Below are positions 41,964 through 52,562 of a stretch of 64,000 bases of DNA, piece by piece (positions within the stretch are counted from its first letter, which is position 1; every line of letters starts with the position of its first letter). The position numbers and the translations under genes were made by a program. The stretch is from the NCBI RefSeq assembly GCF_001641265.1, contig NW_020167531.1, positions 620,001 through 684,000 of the forward strand, in the 5' to 3' direction. This stretch comes from Pseudogymnoascus destructans. Lineage: Eukaryota; Ascomycota; Leotiomycetes; Thelebolales; Thelebolaceae. The notes under the pieces are model-generated. The model was not told the origin of the DNA, did not search any database, and was given only the letters and a program-made list of their open reading frames with translations.

Positions 41964-43128
41964 CAAAGTATATCGCTGCCTCTACTGAAGACAAGACACG
42001 TCTACAGAATGAATTGAAGGTTGAGCGTATTTGTGTTCGGTAAGTTCCTTCTGGTAATCTCTGGTAGCCTCAATCTAACTATAAACAGGACTGAGAAAGG
42101 TACCCATGCATCTTGCATTGCGAATCAGAAAGTCAAGAATATTAGCGCCTCTTCTTCTCCACAAGCCCCACCATCTACTCCGCCCAAACAACTTCTGTCT
42201 GAGCTTGCTGCATTTGAGGGTATCTCAAGTATTCCAATCGATGACAATCATAACAGCGAATGGGAGGATACTGAGGTTGAAGACGATTTGGAGTTGGAGC
42301 TTATGTTACAGCGCGAGATATTTTAAATGACGAGGCTGTTCTACCAGATGAGCTTTCCGATGAAGAGATCACTAGCACCCAGGCTCTCTTAACTCAAGCG
42401 CACATTGATGTATGCTACCTCATAATCTGGTAATCTTCTGGTGATACTAATAGTTGATAGGCCCATGAAGAGTCCAATTTCCGCAAGTGGCAACATTTCT
42501 GGGATAGCTGTATCCACTCATATACGAGAAAGGCTGGAAAGCTGAGAAAGAAGCCTGAGCGTCTCTTTGAGTATATGCCGTGGATTGATGTAGAGGAAGG
42601 GTACGTCTCTGATCATCCTAGCAATCTTCTGGCAATACTAATTGTTTATTATAGCACTTTTCACGAGGTTATCCCACCACATAAATATTTCTGTTTGTAC
42701 GAGCAGGCAGTTTGGAAAGTGGGCCTAATTACCAGGACCTGTGCAGTGGTACCCAAAGTCTTACAATCTTGTCGACAATGGATGGTTGCAAATATCCACT
42801 CATAGTTCTAGCTTCAAAGAGGTGTTCTTACTTGTCTACTCTAAGAAGTTTGATAAGGAAAAGTGGGCTAAGGTATCAGCTGCACAGGATATGTTGTTCC
42901 TGGAGCTAGAGTAGAGGAGAACTTGAGTTGCTAAAGTTATAGCGCTGGAGTACCTTTCGCGTTGGAAAACCAGGTATTTAAGTACTTCATCGTAGCCAGA
43001 CTTCTGGTAACCTTCTGATAATCGAGCAATTTGCCAAATGCCATCTCAATACTCAGAGTTGTTTGATTCTGACAGTATTCTCAGACTCTTTTCCGTCTTC
43101 TCAACGACTATCCTCATTAAATCAAGTC

Positions 43129-43365
43129 TGTAAGGACACAGGGCACCCAGCTCACAGTAATAGCATATGAGAGTGCGAGTCAGAGGCTAAACGGATGCTA
43201 TCCTATAGGTCTACTAAAAAGATGAAGAGAGGAACCCCCGTTGGGTCAATCTCCTTAAGTACCCGAAACGGGTCCGACTCAGCTAACCTGCCTTAACTCT
43301 TATCATGTGACCGTAACCTGCCCGACTCAGATCCTTTCCATCACTGAGGGACAGGCATCCTTACA
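43129..43365 (-). repeat. Solo LTR of gypsy B family (short type, 237 bp)
   Basis: On the plus strand it starts TGTAAGGACACAGGG and ends GCATCCTTACA, i.e. it is in reverse orientation. An exact 5-bp duplication AAGTC flanks it (43124-43128, 43366-43370). The end proximal to its 3' side matches the other gypsy B LTRs; its length is similar to the 258-bp left LTR. Confidence 0.92.
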
Positions 43366-44318
43366 AAGTCCCTGCAGGCCTTGAATATATTGGCAAGTTA
43401 AACCAATTCGTCAAATGGACTAAGGATACACACGATATATTCATTGAGTGGTGGAAGCTATCACGATGGTATGAACAACACTCAGATCATACTACAAAAC
43501 TCCTTATGAAGATTGCATGGGATTCAACCAACTGGAGTTCTCAATACTGGAGAAGTTATCACCAAGGAGCAGACCGGCTTTCTGGAGAACCATGTGTTAT
43601 TTGTACTTATTGTTCGAAGGCCCTTACGCATCCTGCAATCAAGTCTGCTGGCCCAAAGTCTATGGCAACACATCTTGCATCAAACATTTGCAAAAAGAAG
43701 TCACAGATGGGAAGGATAGTCTCTATCAAATGCGAATCAATCAAATGCAACCTCAACAAGTAAGGATTACCAGATTATTACCAGAATTATGTAGGTTAAT
43801 ACCTATAATAAGATCATATTCTCACACAAGAGACATTTTATGAACAAGTTCTATACACAGTTATCTTGACTCATAGCTCGTTCCGCTCAGTTGAGGATCC
43901 TCATCAAGACCCTATAAATACTTTAGGTATTAGTAGGTCTGGCCGGCCTCATCAAGCAAGGTGGAGGGATGTTCTTAAGCATATATAATAGATAATAGCG
44001 TTCTAATAATCTTCTGATAATCATGGTACTTAGATAGAGGAATATACATGATTCGTTCTCACAGCTTACTAGAGATGGCGAGAGTGATGCTAATAGATGT
44101 AATACTTTAACTTAACCATAAAACAGTATTAATCGTATGAGGGACTGTTCACATGATGCATAAATCTTACACGTGATAGCCGAGTACTCACCGGGTTTTT
44201 ACAGAGTAACTGAGTATTGACCTCACTCACCGAGTCGAGTAAAAGGTTCAGCTACTCACCCAGCTGAGTAACCCACTGAGCGAGTGAGCCGAGTATTGAG
44301 CGAGTAGTGCGCAGCCTA

Positions 44319-44326
44319 ACTACATG
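44319..44326 (+). repeat. 8-bp target-site duplication ACTACATG, right copy
   Basis: It is an exact repeat of 40102-40109 immediately after AGTGCGCAGCCTA. Confidence 0.92.
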
Positions 44327-44592
44327 CCATCACGCCCATGCCGCGACAACATTTCGTGCTGCTATCCGTTCCAATCGGTAGTTAAGGATCATGACGAAAA
44401 ATAGGAGAGTAATTTTTACTGGTTGGTGCTGAGATTTTACTTGTCCTACTATTTACTTGTTTTATTTTTCCTAGAATCCCACTATCCCGCACATCCTGCC
44501 CGATGAATCTCGCACTCTTGTTTGAATTGTCTACAAACGCTACAAACTCATACACTCTCTCTCCCCCCAAAACCCCACCATCTACCGGCCCC

Positions 44593-46026
44593 CTACCCGT
44601 CCCCAATCCCAACCCCCAACCCCCCCATCACCCTCCTCACCCCCCCCCACCCCCGCATCCACATACACCCCCCAAGCCCACACCTCATTCCCGCCCCCAC
44701 CAGCGCTTCCACCCCCAACGCCCTCGCCACCGCTTCCCTTGCCGCGCGCTCGGAAAGCCGGAGGGTGTAGCATGATTCCCAGAGCACGAGCTCCATGGCG
44801 CTGCGGCCGAGGTAGGAGAGTCGCGCGTTGTTGGAGTGGCCGGGGGTGGGGGGGGTGAGGGCTTGGGTGAGGAGGGTGGGGGAGGTGAAGGTGTAGTTTA
44901 GGTGGTGTTGGAGGGGGAGGAGGGAGGAGGGGTTGTCGTTGTCGTACTGGTTGGTGGTAAGGGGATAGGGGGGAGAAGGGGAGGGAGGTGCGTGGTTGGG
45001 AGTTTGGGGGTTTGGGGAGGAGGAATGAACCGGACGCGGGAGAAAGTGGGATAGAGTGGTTTGGGTGTCTGGGTCTGGGTGGTGAGGGGATTGGGGATCG
45101 TGAGACCTTTGACGTCTCCTGGGGGGCCAGGTCTCGGTGCGTGTGGATACGAGCATAGGGGAGGACTGTCTACGCTCCTGCCTACGCACCTTTTCTGTTA
45201 CCTTTGGCTGTAACTCGGCAGGTGGCAGGTCTAACAGAGGAACGGAAGATCTACGTCTTTTGGTGAATAACCCATGCGGTCGTGGCGCTTCCTGCTCGGT
45301 GGGATCAGGCGCGAGTGGGGGAGTTGTGGACGAACAGAGTACTTTTGTCCATAGTCCCGGGGTTCGTGGACTTGGAGGTTCAGGGGGTGGCGGCGCGCGG
45401 AGAACTTTCGACCACAGTCGTTTGGCGCAGGGAGGACAGGGGCCTGGTGGATGTGGTGGCGCGGGAGGTGGCGATGGGTTGCGGTCTTTGGAGTTGAGGC
45501 TCTGTGAAGGTAGGGGATTTGGTTCTGAGGGGCGGGTTAGGTGGGACAGTGGGTTGGAGCGCGGAGTAGATTGGGTACGGTTGTTGGAGGAAGTTGTCAA
45601 ATCGCCGTGGCTGTCACGACTGGAGTTGCTGGTGGGGATTGAGCGAGTAACCTGTGTATCTTGATTTGGGCGAGTTGGGTTGCTCGAAGAAGCTGAGAAG
45701 ACGTCGGGAGTGACCTGCATGTCTTGACTAGCATGACTACGGTTGCTTGAGGGGGTCGGGAGGGCAAACCGTGTGTCTTGACTGGATCGGATAGGGATGC
45801 TCGAAGTAGCTATATAGTCGCGAGCAGACTCTGTACCTTGACTGGCATGGTTGGGGTTGCTCGAGGAAGCTGTTCTCTCGTAATCAAACTGTCTGCCTTG
45901 GCTGGCACCATCTGGCGGCCGCCCAGGGTAATCAGCATCCTGCGTTTGGGGGTCTGGGTCTTCTTGGAGGTATATTTTGGGACATAGATCGAGGCCCTGT
46001 TCGAGATAGGCTTTGTAAGATCCCAT
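44593..46026 (-). CDS. Protein with degenerate RNase III-like domain
   Basis: A 477-codon frame. The N-terminal 340 residues are low-complexity, rich in Ser, Pro, Thr and Gln (SSNPNHASQ, SSNPTRPNQDTQ repeats). The C-terminal part resembles an RNase III domain: LQHHLNYTFTSPTLLTQALT matches the first helix, and ARLSYLGRSAMELVLWE occupies the signature NERLEFLGDAVLxLVVxE position. There acidic catalytic residues are replaced (Gly-Arg-Ser instead of Gly-Asp-Ala), so it is probably not a nuclease. Inactive RNase III folds occur in fungal mitochondrial ribosomal proteins (mL44, mL57 types), but the long N-terminus does not identify one. The Gly/Arg-rich end is odd and may run past a missed intron. 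The transposon at 40110-44318 sits just downstream. Confidence 0.55.
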   Translation of the reverse strand: MGSYKAYLEQGLDLCPKIYLQEDPDPQTQDADYPGRPPDGASQGRQFDYERTASSSNPNHASQGTESARDYIATSSIPIRSSQDTRFALPTPSSNRSHASQDMQVTPDVFSASSSNPTRPNQDTQVTRSIPTSNSSRDSHGDLTTSSNNRTQSTPRSNPLSHLTRPSEPNPLPSQSLNSKDRNPSPPPAPPHPPGPCPPCAKRLWSKVLRAPPPPEPPSPRTPGLWTKVLCSSTTPPLAPDPTEQEAPRPHGLFTKRRRSSVPLLDLPPAELQPKVTEKVRRQERRQSSPMLVSTRTETWPPRRRQRSHDPQSPHHPDPDTQTTLSHFLPRPVHSSSPNPQTPNHAPPSPSPPYPLTTNQYDNDNPSSLLPLQHHLNYTFTSPTLLTQALTPPTPGHSNNARLSYLGRSAMELVLWESCYTLRLSERAAREAVARALGVEALVGAGMRCGLGGCMWMRGWGGVRRVMGGLGVGIGDG

Positions 46027-47241
46027 CTGCAGCTATTTGACAGGTTTAGTAGGGTGAGGGGGTCACTGGATAGCAAAATCTCGAATAAGTAATATGATTA
46101 GTTATTATTTTTTCTATAACATAACGTTAAGTTATAAGTTAACTATATTTAAAATATTAAGCAAGGTTTTTATTCACATACTTCCACAGTCAGAATTATT
46201 CTCCGATGCCAATGCATATTCATTCAGAGCATCTAATTATCCTTAATTACCCGGTACCCGAAGGCCGAATACCGAGTGGCGCACGTCGGATCAGTTGAAT
46301 CCGATTCGTGGTCTTGTTCTCACATTGTAGCTGTGCAGATTAGAGTCAAAGCTGTGTTGTCGTCAACACAGCAACAGGCTTGAAATTACCCTATACGGAA
46401 TGCTAAACTCTAATACGGAGATGACACCTGTCACCAAGGATGTCAGGAAGGTGCGGACCTCGTACCTGGCCGCAGCGTCATACCAGTCTTTTCACTCGTC
46501 CAGACATGTAAAGTCACGTGATTTTCCCATTCTCAGCCCCAATTAATGTTTCCACAATTACCTCATTAGGTAATATTACCACTGCGGGTCAGCATCTGCC
46601 CGCTGCAAAGCGCCATTCACGCCCAACCAACCGCCATCCGCCGTATCCACCGTATAATTAATAATTAGCGCCAAGACGCTATCAACGCGTTCTGTGACGC
46701 CCAACGAAAACGTCAACGACGAGTTTGGAAAGATGCCTTGGGGAAGATGACTTGATGACTCCCACGATGAGATGACAGACCTGCTTGGCGTGCATACACT
46801 GGATCTGATTACCCTGAATACACGGGAAATATTACAGAAAACACCACAGTAGACACAACAGGAGAGTACTCCACAGTGCTACAGTGCTATACTCCTACTC
46901 GTACCCGTACTCTGTACTCTTATCTCTTATCTTTTTCTTCTACTCTATCTACCATCCTACTAACAAGGAAGGCGGGGCCGCCGTCTCACGCTCGGTCATC
47001 TTCCTGTTTTGACTTCGCACCCTGCGCATAACTTGGACACCGTATGGACACTTTTATTACTCATGCCTTATCCTCCCAAAAAACCCTGTCCCCGTATCTT
47101 TCTTCCACCCCGCTCCGTTCCTCCTCATTCTTTGCCACACAGGTGTACTGGCGCCGAGAGCAAGGCAGGAGGCAAAAAAGAACTTCGTAACGAGCGGCAC
47201 TTACTAAGGAATTTGCTAACATCTTATCAGATGTCGAACTT
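46027..47241. other. Divergent intergenic region upstream of the Zn2Cys6 gene
   Basis: About 1.2 kb. The left part is AT-rich (46080-46240). Near 46860-46950 there are repeated TACTC/CTACT motifs and a pyrimidine-rich stretch likely near the transcription start. A small upstream ATG (47231, six codons) just precedes the main start and could damp translation. No other gene is supported. Confidence 0.45.
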
Positions 47242-49744
47242 ATGAATCTAGTGCCGACAATGTCTACTGTGCCACCAACCCAGACGACACCCGACTCGGC
47301 GCCAACAAAACCCGAGCATGTCAATCGGGCCTGTGAGCCGTGTCGGCTCCTCAAAGTGCGCTGCCTGCCCTATCCTGACCCTGCCACCAGACGATGTCAG
47401 CGCTGTACGAAGAACGGACGCACCTGCCATTATGCCGCTCCCCAGAAGAGGCGGCCGAGGAAGAGGACGGACACCAGGGTTGCTGAGCTCGAGAGGGAGG
47501 TGCGTGCCATGCGCTCGCTGCTGAACAAGAGCAAGCAGTCGCCCTCGGGAGACTCGAATCAGGGTTCTATGAACACTGTGGACGAAGACCAGGAGATTGA
47601 GGGGTTTCTGGAGAGGGCGCCCATACCCCACATGGCAATGAATCCCAGCGCCTTCGAAGAACCCATGCAAGAACCTCGCTGGGGTTGCGGACCTGGCGAT
47701 ATGGATGGCGAGACCTCTGATACGGGAGAGAGGACGCTAGACGTGATCGAGCGCGACCTGATTGGATTGGAACTGGCACAGGAGTACTTCGATCACTACG
47801 TCAACAATATGATAGTGCACTGCCCAATAGTCGTCTTCCGCCCGGAGCAGACAGCTGAGTCTGTTCGCTCGTCGAAGCCAATACTCTTCCTCACTATCTT
47901 GGCTGCTGCAGCAGGACAGAAGGACCACAACATATATATCACTTTGCACGAAGAACTCCTCCAAGTTTTCGCTGATCGATACATTATGAATTCCGACAAA
48001 TCGCTCGAGCTCGTGCAAGCATTCCTGCTGACCTGTATTTGGCTATATCCACCAAATGACTTCAGAACGCTCAAGTTCTACCAGTATGTGCACATGGCAG
48101 CATCCATGTCGCTGGACATTGGACAGCCAGATTTGCCAGGGCCTTTTTCAAAGCACCAATGGCCAACTGTTGTTGCGGATAGTTTTGTAAAGCCCCCCCG
48201 ACAGGAATCGCATTCGAACATGGGAGACACCAACCCACCCCCCGCAGACCCTGAGGCGGCTCGAATCCTGCGCCAGGAGCTACTGGTGCTAGAGAGCAAG
48301 AGGACGCACCTGAGCTGTTATTTGATTTGTGCAAGGTATTTTCTTAGAAATGGCCGATGAATGATAGTGGCTAACTCGAGATAGTGTGTCGATGTCACTG
48401 CGCAGGCCGAATATGTTTGCCTTCTCCGCATTCACCAAGGGATGCATTGACTACCTTACCAACTCTCCTTATGCTCTCCCGTCAGACAAGCTTCTCATCA
48501 TATGGTCGAAGATACAGCACATTACTGAGGAAAGCGCTGCCGTATTCGCCTTTGACGACCTGTCCACCCGCGTAGAGATGTCTGATCCGCGAGTGCAGCT
48601 GACCCTGAAGGGCTTTGAGAACAGGCTCGAGGAATTTCGCAAGACTATAGATCCCTCGCAGCTGTCAGCTAGTCTGGACGTTCACTACTATATGAACAAA
48701 ATTATCCTGCAGGAATATGCCATCATGGTCAAGAATGCCGATGGTTTCCAACCAGAGGAATTGATTGATATCGGGGCAAAGGCAGGCCCGATTTCCATGG
48801 CCAGCGCGAGCGCTATCATGACCGTCATCGAGTCCGCCCATCTCCTCCTCGACGCCTTCTTTAGCATGCCCGATGACGTTATTAAATGCTACCCCGTCGT
48901 CAACTTTGTCCGCATGTCATACGGCATGGTGCTGCTGATCAAGATGTACGCCAACGCCAGCCTTCCGGATTCTGAGCTGGGGAAGATCCTCGACGCCGAC
49001 TCGCTCAAGATAGACTACTATCTCCGAACGGCAGTTGCCCGTCTCAAGCGCATCACCGAATACCGCGCTGCGAGCAAGTTCCTCCAGATCGTCCTTAAGG
49101 TGGCAATGTACCACCAGCAGCGCTTGACCAACGCCATGCCCCAGACTGGCGAAGGGCTAGGAGCGGCCCAACTGATTGTGCCGCTGCTGAATCTCGTCAT
49201 GAATAATCATGGCAAGCCGTCTCTCGAGGAGCCTACTCAAAGCCCCCTTCATAAGAAGGGCAAGAGGACTAACGTCGCCGACCGCAACCGTCGCTCCTCC
49301 CGACCCGCGCCTGACGCCGCCGGCACCACCGACCACCCCAACGGACCTTGGTACTCTGAGTTCTCCGCCGGTGTCGGCCCCTACCTCACTACCAACAACA
49401 CCTCGCCCAGCAACCCCTCGCCCAGCAACCCCTCGCCCTCATCCGCTCAAGTCTTGTCGTACACGCACAACGCGTCAGTCTCGACAGCTACCACCGCCAC
49501 TACTGACTTCTCGGGCACCGGAAACCCCGCCGACCTCGCGAATCAGTGGTTCCCGCCCGCGACGGACTTCGGCGGTGGCCTGCTTCCGAATGATATGGAT
49601 GTTGACATCTTTGCCTTCAGCGAGGGTATGGAGTTTACGACGGATGACCTGAACACCTTTATGCCGTTTATTGGTTCGTCCGCGGAGATGCAGATGTTTG
49701 AGGAGACGCATGATTGGTCGAACTGGGGGCCGGGTCAGCAGTGA
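47242..49744 (+). CDS. Zn2Cys6 (GAL4-type) transcription factor
   Basis: Two exons: 47242-48335 and 48385-49744, with a 49-bp intron GTATTT...GATAG, giving 817 residues. The binuclear cluster is at residues 31-62 with spacing C-x2-C-x6-C-x10-C-x2-C-x6-C (ACEPCRLLKVRC ... CQRCTKNGRTC). A basic linker (QKRRPRKRTDTR) and a coiled-coil dimerisation segment (VAELEREVRAMRSLLNK) follow. The middle region (about 170-600) is largely helical, as in fungal regulatory middle domains; the splice joins LICAS-VSMSLRRPNM. The C-terminus has (N)PSPS repeats and an acidic, aromatic end (DVDIFAFSEGMEFTTDDLN) that could activate transcription. Met 7 (MSTVPP) is an alternative start. The target pathway cannot be read from the sequence; the layout recalls War1/PrtT-like regulators. 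Confidence 0.93.
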
Positions 49745-50329
49745 TCGTCCCCACGGGGACATACTTGTACGAAATATAGGTGTGTTGGAGACGGATGCAC
49801 ATATGGATTGATCTATATGGGATGGCACAAAGAACTCTACGAACCGGGGCGCTGGAATGTTTGGCTGGTTTTCACAGGTGTTTTTTTATGACGTTTACGG
49901 ATGAGGGAGTTGGGATTATAATACCAGGAAGGGGCTTTGTGTATTTGTACAGTATAGTACGCTCTACTCTATATATATGGCGTGAGGGCGCCAGGCAGAA
50001 AGGGATCGAGAACGGATGGATGGACGACGGACGGATATTCATCTCTCCTCTCTCCACTCGGACAGAGGGACAGATAGGAAGCGTTTTGCTGCGCGGGGGA
50101 GCGGAAACCCATATAACTCCCTTCTTTAATGCGAAAGACGAAGGAACGGCATTGAGTGGTCTTTTTTATTGCTTGTGATTTTGAGTTTCCGAGGGAAGGT
50201 GTGCGCGTAGGGACAGGCGCCAACGAAGGCAGGTGCGACTGAGGATAAGCGCGAATAAGGGCAAGTGCGGGAGTGACCATGCACAACAAACTGTCGCTGA
50301 GAGCTTGGGGATAGCTTCGATAACTTATT
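49745..50329. other. 3' flank of the regulator gene, no supported gene
   Basis: Short open frames on both strands lack motifs. Sequence with TATATATATGG near 49969 and an A/T-rich end is consistent with a terminator region. Confidence 0.4.
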
Positions 50330-51648
50330 AATTAAGCAGCCTCTTCAACCGCCTACGAGGTGCCACTCCCTCTGCGTGAACCTCAGACCTTTGCCACTTG
50401 TACCCGGACCTTGGGTTTTAGTGCAACAAACGTATCTTCAACATCGAATCCATCCTGTAACTCCATCTCGGGGTTGGTGAATGACAGTTTAAGCTTGATA
50501 TACGTGAAGAGACTTCATTAGCAGTTGCAAAACATAGGGGTAAAATTGGAAAGCTCTCGTTTCGAAGTTGTCACGAACTCCGATCTCATGTGGTAGGTTG
50601 TGGCTTCAACGGAGCTGAATGTTCCACAGATTTCACTGGTCAACTTCTGCAAAGTTTCTGGGTTTGCCATATGATGCCAGATGATCACTGTCAATGCAGT
50701 AGAAGTCGTATCAGAACCTGCCACACTATAATTCTGTCAGTTCCAATTCGAAGGCTTGTGCAATGATTGGTTTTCTAAATAGGATAGACAAACAGGAGGA
50801 GAATCGCTTCGCCCATCAACTCGCGCTGATTGTATGGCTCTCCAGTTTCCAGTTGTTTCGCGTGGAGAAGGTTGGAAAAGATGTCGCCTCGTTCACCACC
50901 TTCGTCTCCTCTCTGTATGCGTTCCATCATTGCTCCAATAGCTTTCTATGTTGTTTGACACCGATTAATATCACTGAACATGGCTAAGCCGATCGGATGG
51001 AGGGTGGTGTTGTGGCTTCTGTATAAACATCCTGGTAGACGTATTTTCGTTTCACTACATCTTCCTTGGAGTGAATAATCCCAGATACGTTTTGGCCATC
51101 TGTGCATAGTTCCTTCCTTAAAACCATTTAGTTGTGTGAACCCGCGGCCAAAGGGATAAATAGCCTAGCTTAAAACCATCTGAGCAGATTTCTCCATGCC
51201 TCAAGAATGAGATCCCGTTTATTCTCACTGTTCAAGGTATCAAAACATTTCCCAAAGCACAAATCAGACAGAATATCCATAGAGAGCTTAATAGGCTCCC
51301 CACGCTGAATTGGGGACAGCTTTGGCCATGCTGGCTGGGCAATTTTGGCCGCGGCAACCGCTTGGTTGGTGTCCTCAATACTTGCTTCGTAAACTACAAA
51401 ATGTCAGAATAAGACTGCCTATTGGTGAAAAAAAAAGAAACCAACCTTCAGGAAGCAGCTCATGCGTTGCAGGAGAGTAGAGTTTAAATGTCTTTTTGTC
51501 GGAGGATTCCACAAACTAGAAACCGGAAGTTTTTATTAATTTAGAGTAGAACCAAAGCTTCGCCTACCTCTCCATTTATGTATGGCCCCGTTTCTATCCG
51601 GACAGGGTTGTCCGCTTGGAGGCCATTTTGTTGATTATTAAACGTCAT
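50330..51648 (-). pseudogene. Aldehyde dehydrogenase / cytochrome P450 chimera, decayed
   Basis: From ATG 51648 the first segment reads as the N-terminus of an aldehyde dehydrogenase across two plausible GT-AG introns: ETGPYINGE, then FVESSDKKTFKLYSPATHE, then VYEASIEDTNQAVAAAKIAQ and WPKLSPIQRG. Near 51297 the reading continues in frame into cytochrome P450 sequence: PIKLSMDILSDLCFGKCFD, then after stops LLHAKQLETGEPYNQRELMG and the I-helix oxygen-binding motif AGSDTTSTAL (about 50695-50724). Several stops and no visible heme-Cys loop mark it as dead. The ALDH lacks its catalytic part entirely and the P450 lacks both ends. Confidence 0.7.
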
Positions 51649-52058
51649 TTTATTTCACAGTTTCAACTGTGGCTTTGATTTTGTTTCCCTTACGAAAATA
51701 CGAGTATTGTGATTTTATTAGAGGTTCCTCTTAAAGCACATTTATGTCATAGTTGATTATAAGGTAGAAGAAACATCTTTATACTGTCGGTCTCCGCCCC
51801 AAAGTGTCACCTAATTCTCATACATGGAGCAGGTGCGGAGATAGGTAAGTGCGGAGATCGCGCTTCGTCCACATTAGTTTCCTTTCCGCAAGCTTCCTTT
51901 ACGCGTCATAATATTATCTCCCTCAGAACAACTTGTTATTTGTAATAATTGAGAGTATTTTATAGATTGGGCTTAAGTGTGTATCCTTGTTACAACATCG
52001 ATGCTGTGGAGCGGACAATCCCAGTCTCCGCCTTCCACATGGCCTCGATCGCTTCTGT
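51649..52058. other. Intergenic, AT-rich
   Basis: About 410 bp without a supported gene, between the P450/ALDH remnant and the small frame at 52059-52562. Confidence 0.4.
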
Positions 52059-52562
52059 CTACTCATCATCCTCCACCTCAGCCACGCACCCCATCAACTT
52101 CATCCCCTGCATCTCCAACACCCCAAGATCCTCCCCATACGCAAATCCCGCCTTCTCAAGCTCCGCCCCCGTCATCTCCCTCCACCTCTGCTCCGTCCTA
52201 CCGCTGCTAACAGGCGCAAAGAAATCGGGAAGATTCCTATCAAGTCGGTTGTTGGGGTTGCGGATGATACTACCGCAGTATTTGGTAAATTTGTAGAAGA
52301 GACGGGCTGCCTGGGCGCATGGGACAGTGAGGAATTTAGACATTCTCCCACCTGCGAGAAAGTGATGGCGCTTGATCCCATCGAGAAGAGCCGCGTCCAG
52401 AATTGGGTTGGCTACGGTGTGGATGAGGCAGCACACAGGCTCAGCAGCGGTGGCAGTGGGTGAGTTTGATCTTCCACCAGTATCAACAATTTTGGCGATG
52501 ACCCAGTCGGTTACGGACTTCCATGGGGCGTTCTTGGACGCAGCGGCGGTTGGGATGGGCAT
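52059..52562 (-). CDS. Unknown small protein or gene fragment
   Basis: A 167-codon frame starts in good context (AAAAATGCCC) with MPIPTAAASKNAPWKSVTDW. The composition is protein-like (VCCLIHTVANPILDAALLDG, RLFYKFTKYCGSIIRNPNNR, LEKAGFAYGEDLGVLEMQGM) and the end is acidic (EVEDDE). No domain is recognised. It lies among decayed metabolic genes, so it could be a surviving piece of a larger gene. Confidence 0.45.
   Translation of the reverse strand: MPIPTAAASKNAPWKSVTDWVIAKIVDTGGRSNSPTATAAEPVCCLIHTVANPILDAALLDGIKRHHFLAGGRMSKFLTVPCAQAARLFYKFTKYCGSIIRNPNNRLDRNLPDFFAPVSSGRTEQRWREMTGAELEKAGFAYGEDLGVLEMQGMKLMGCVAEVEDDE

Larger units (their letters stand above)
41424..43950 (+). pseudogene. Multi-intron transposon gene with BED-like zinc finger, decayed
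   Basis: It starts MAKLKAHEELSTNANT, about 400 bp from the divergent H3-like ATG. Exons join through GT-AG introns at about 42040-42088, 42410-42461 and 42601-42655. The frame is interrupted by a solo LTR (41592-41963, between SAK and YIAAS), a TAA near 42326, a second solo LTR (43129-43365) and other stops. Recognisable stretches: HFWDSCIHSYTRKAGKLRKK, YMPWIDVEE and DIFIEWWKLSRWYEQ. A zinc finger CVICTYCSKALTHP...MATHLASNIC resembles BED-type fingers of hAT transposases. After it only SSFRSVEDPHQ hints at a transposase. The function of the N-terminal half is unknown. Confidence 0.6.
40110..44318 (+). mobile_element. 4.2-kb DNA transposon (hAT-like) carrying a histone H3-like gene
   Basis: The terminal inverted repeats TAGGCTGCGCACT / AGTGCGCAGCCTA (13 bp perfect) are flanked by an exact 8-bp duplication ACTACATG. 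Subterminal regions are full of TACTC/GAGTA and CGAGTA motifs on both sides, as in hAT elements. Inside are a minus-strand histone H3-like pseudogene, a divergently transcribed multi-intron plus-strand gene with a BED-like zinc finger, and two solo LTRs of the gypsy B family. No full transposase is visible: after the zinc finger only a short hAT-like stretch (SSFRSVEDPHQ) remains. This suggests a deletion derivative. Other superfamilies with 8-bp duplications (P, KDZ/Zisupton) are alternatives. A fragment of a second copy is at 16168-16865. Confidence 0.88.

Noticed and set aside
40110..44318. Assignment to KDZ/Zisupton or P superfamily
   Set aside because: Those also give 8-bp duplications, but the BED-like finger, the SSFRSVEDPHQ stretch and the subterminal repeat style favour hAT. 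Kept only as an alternative.
44503..44775. Pro/His-rich plus frames
   Set aside because: They are complements of the Gly/Trp-rich end of the minus-strand RNase III-like frame, in C-rich sequence. No start or domain support.
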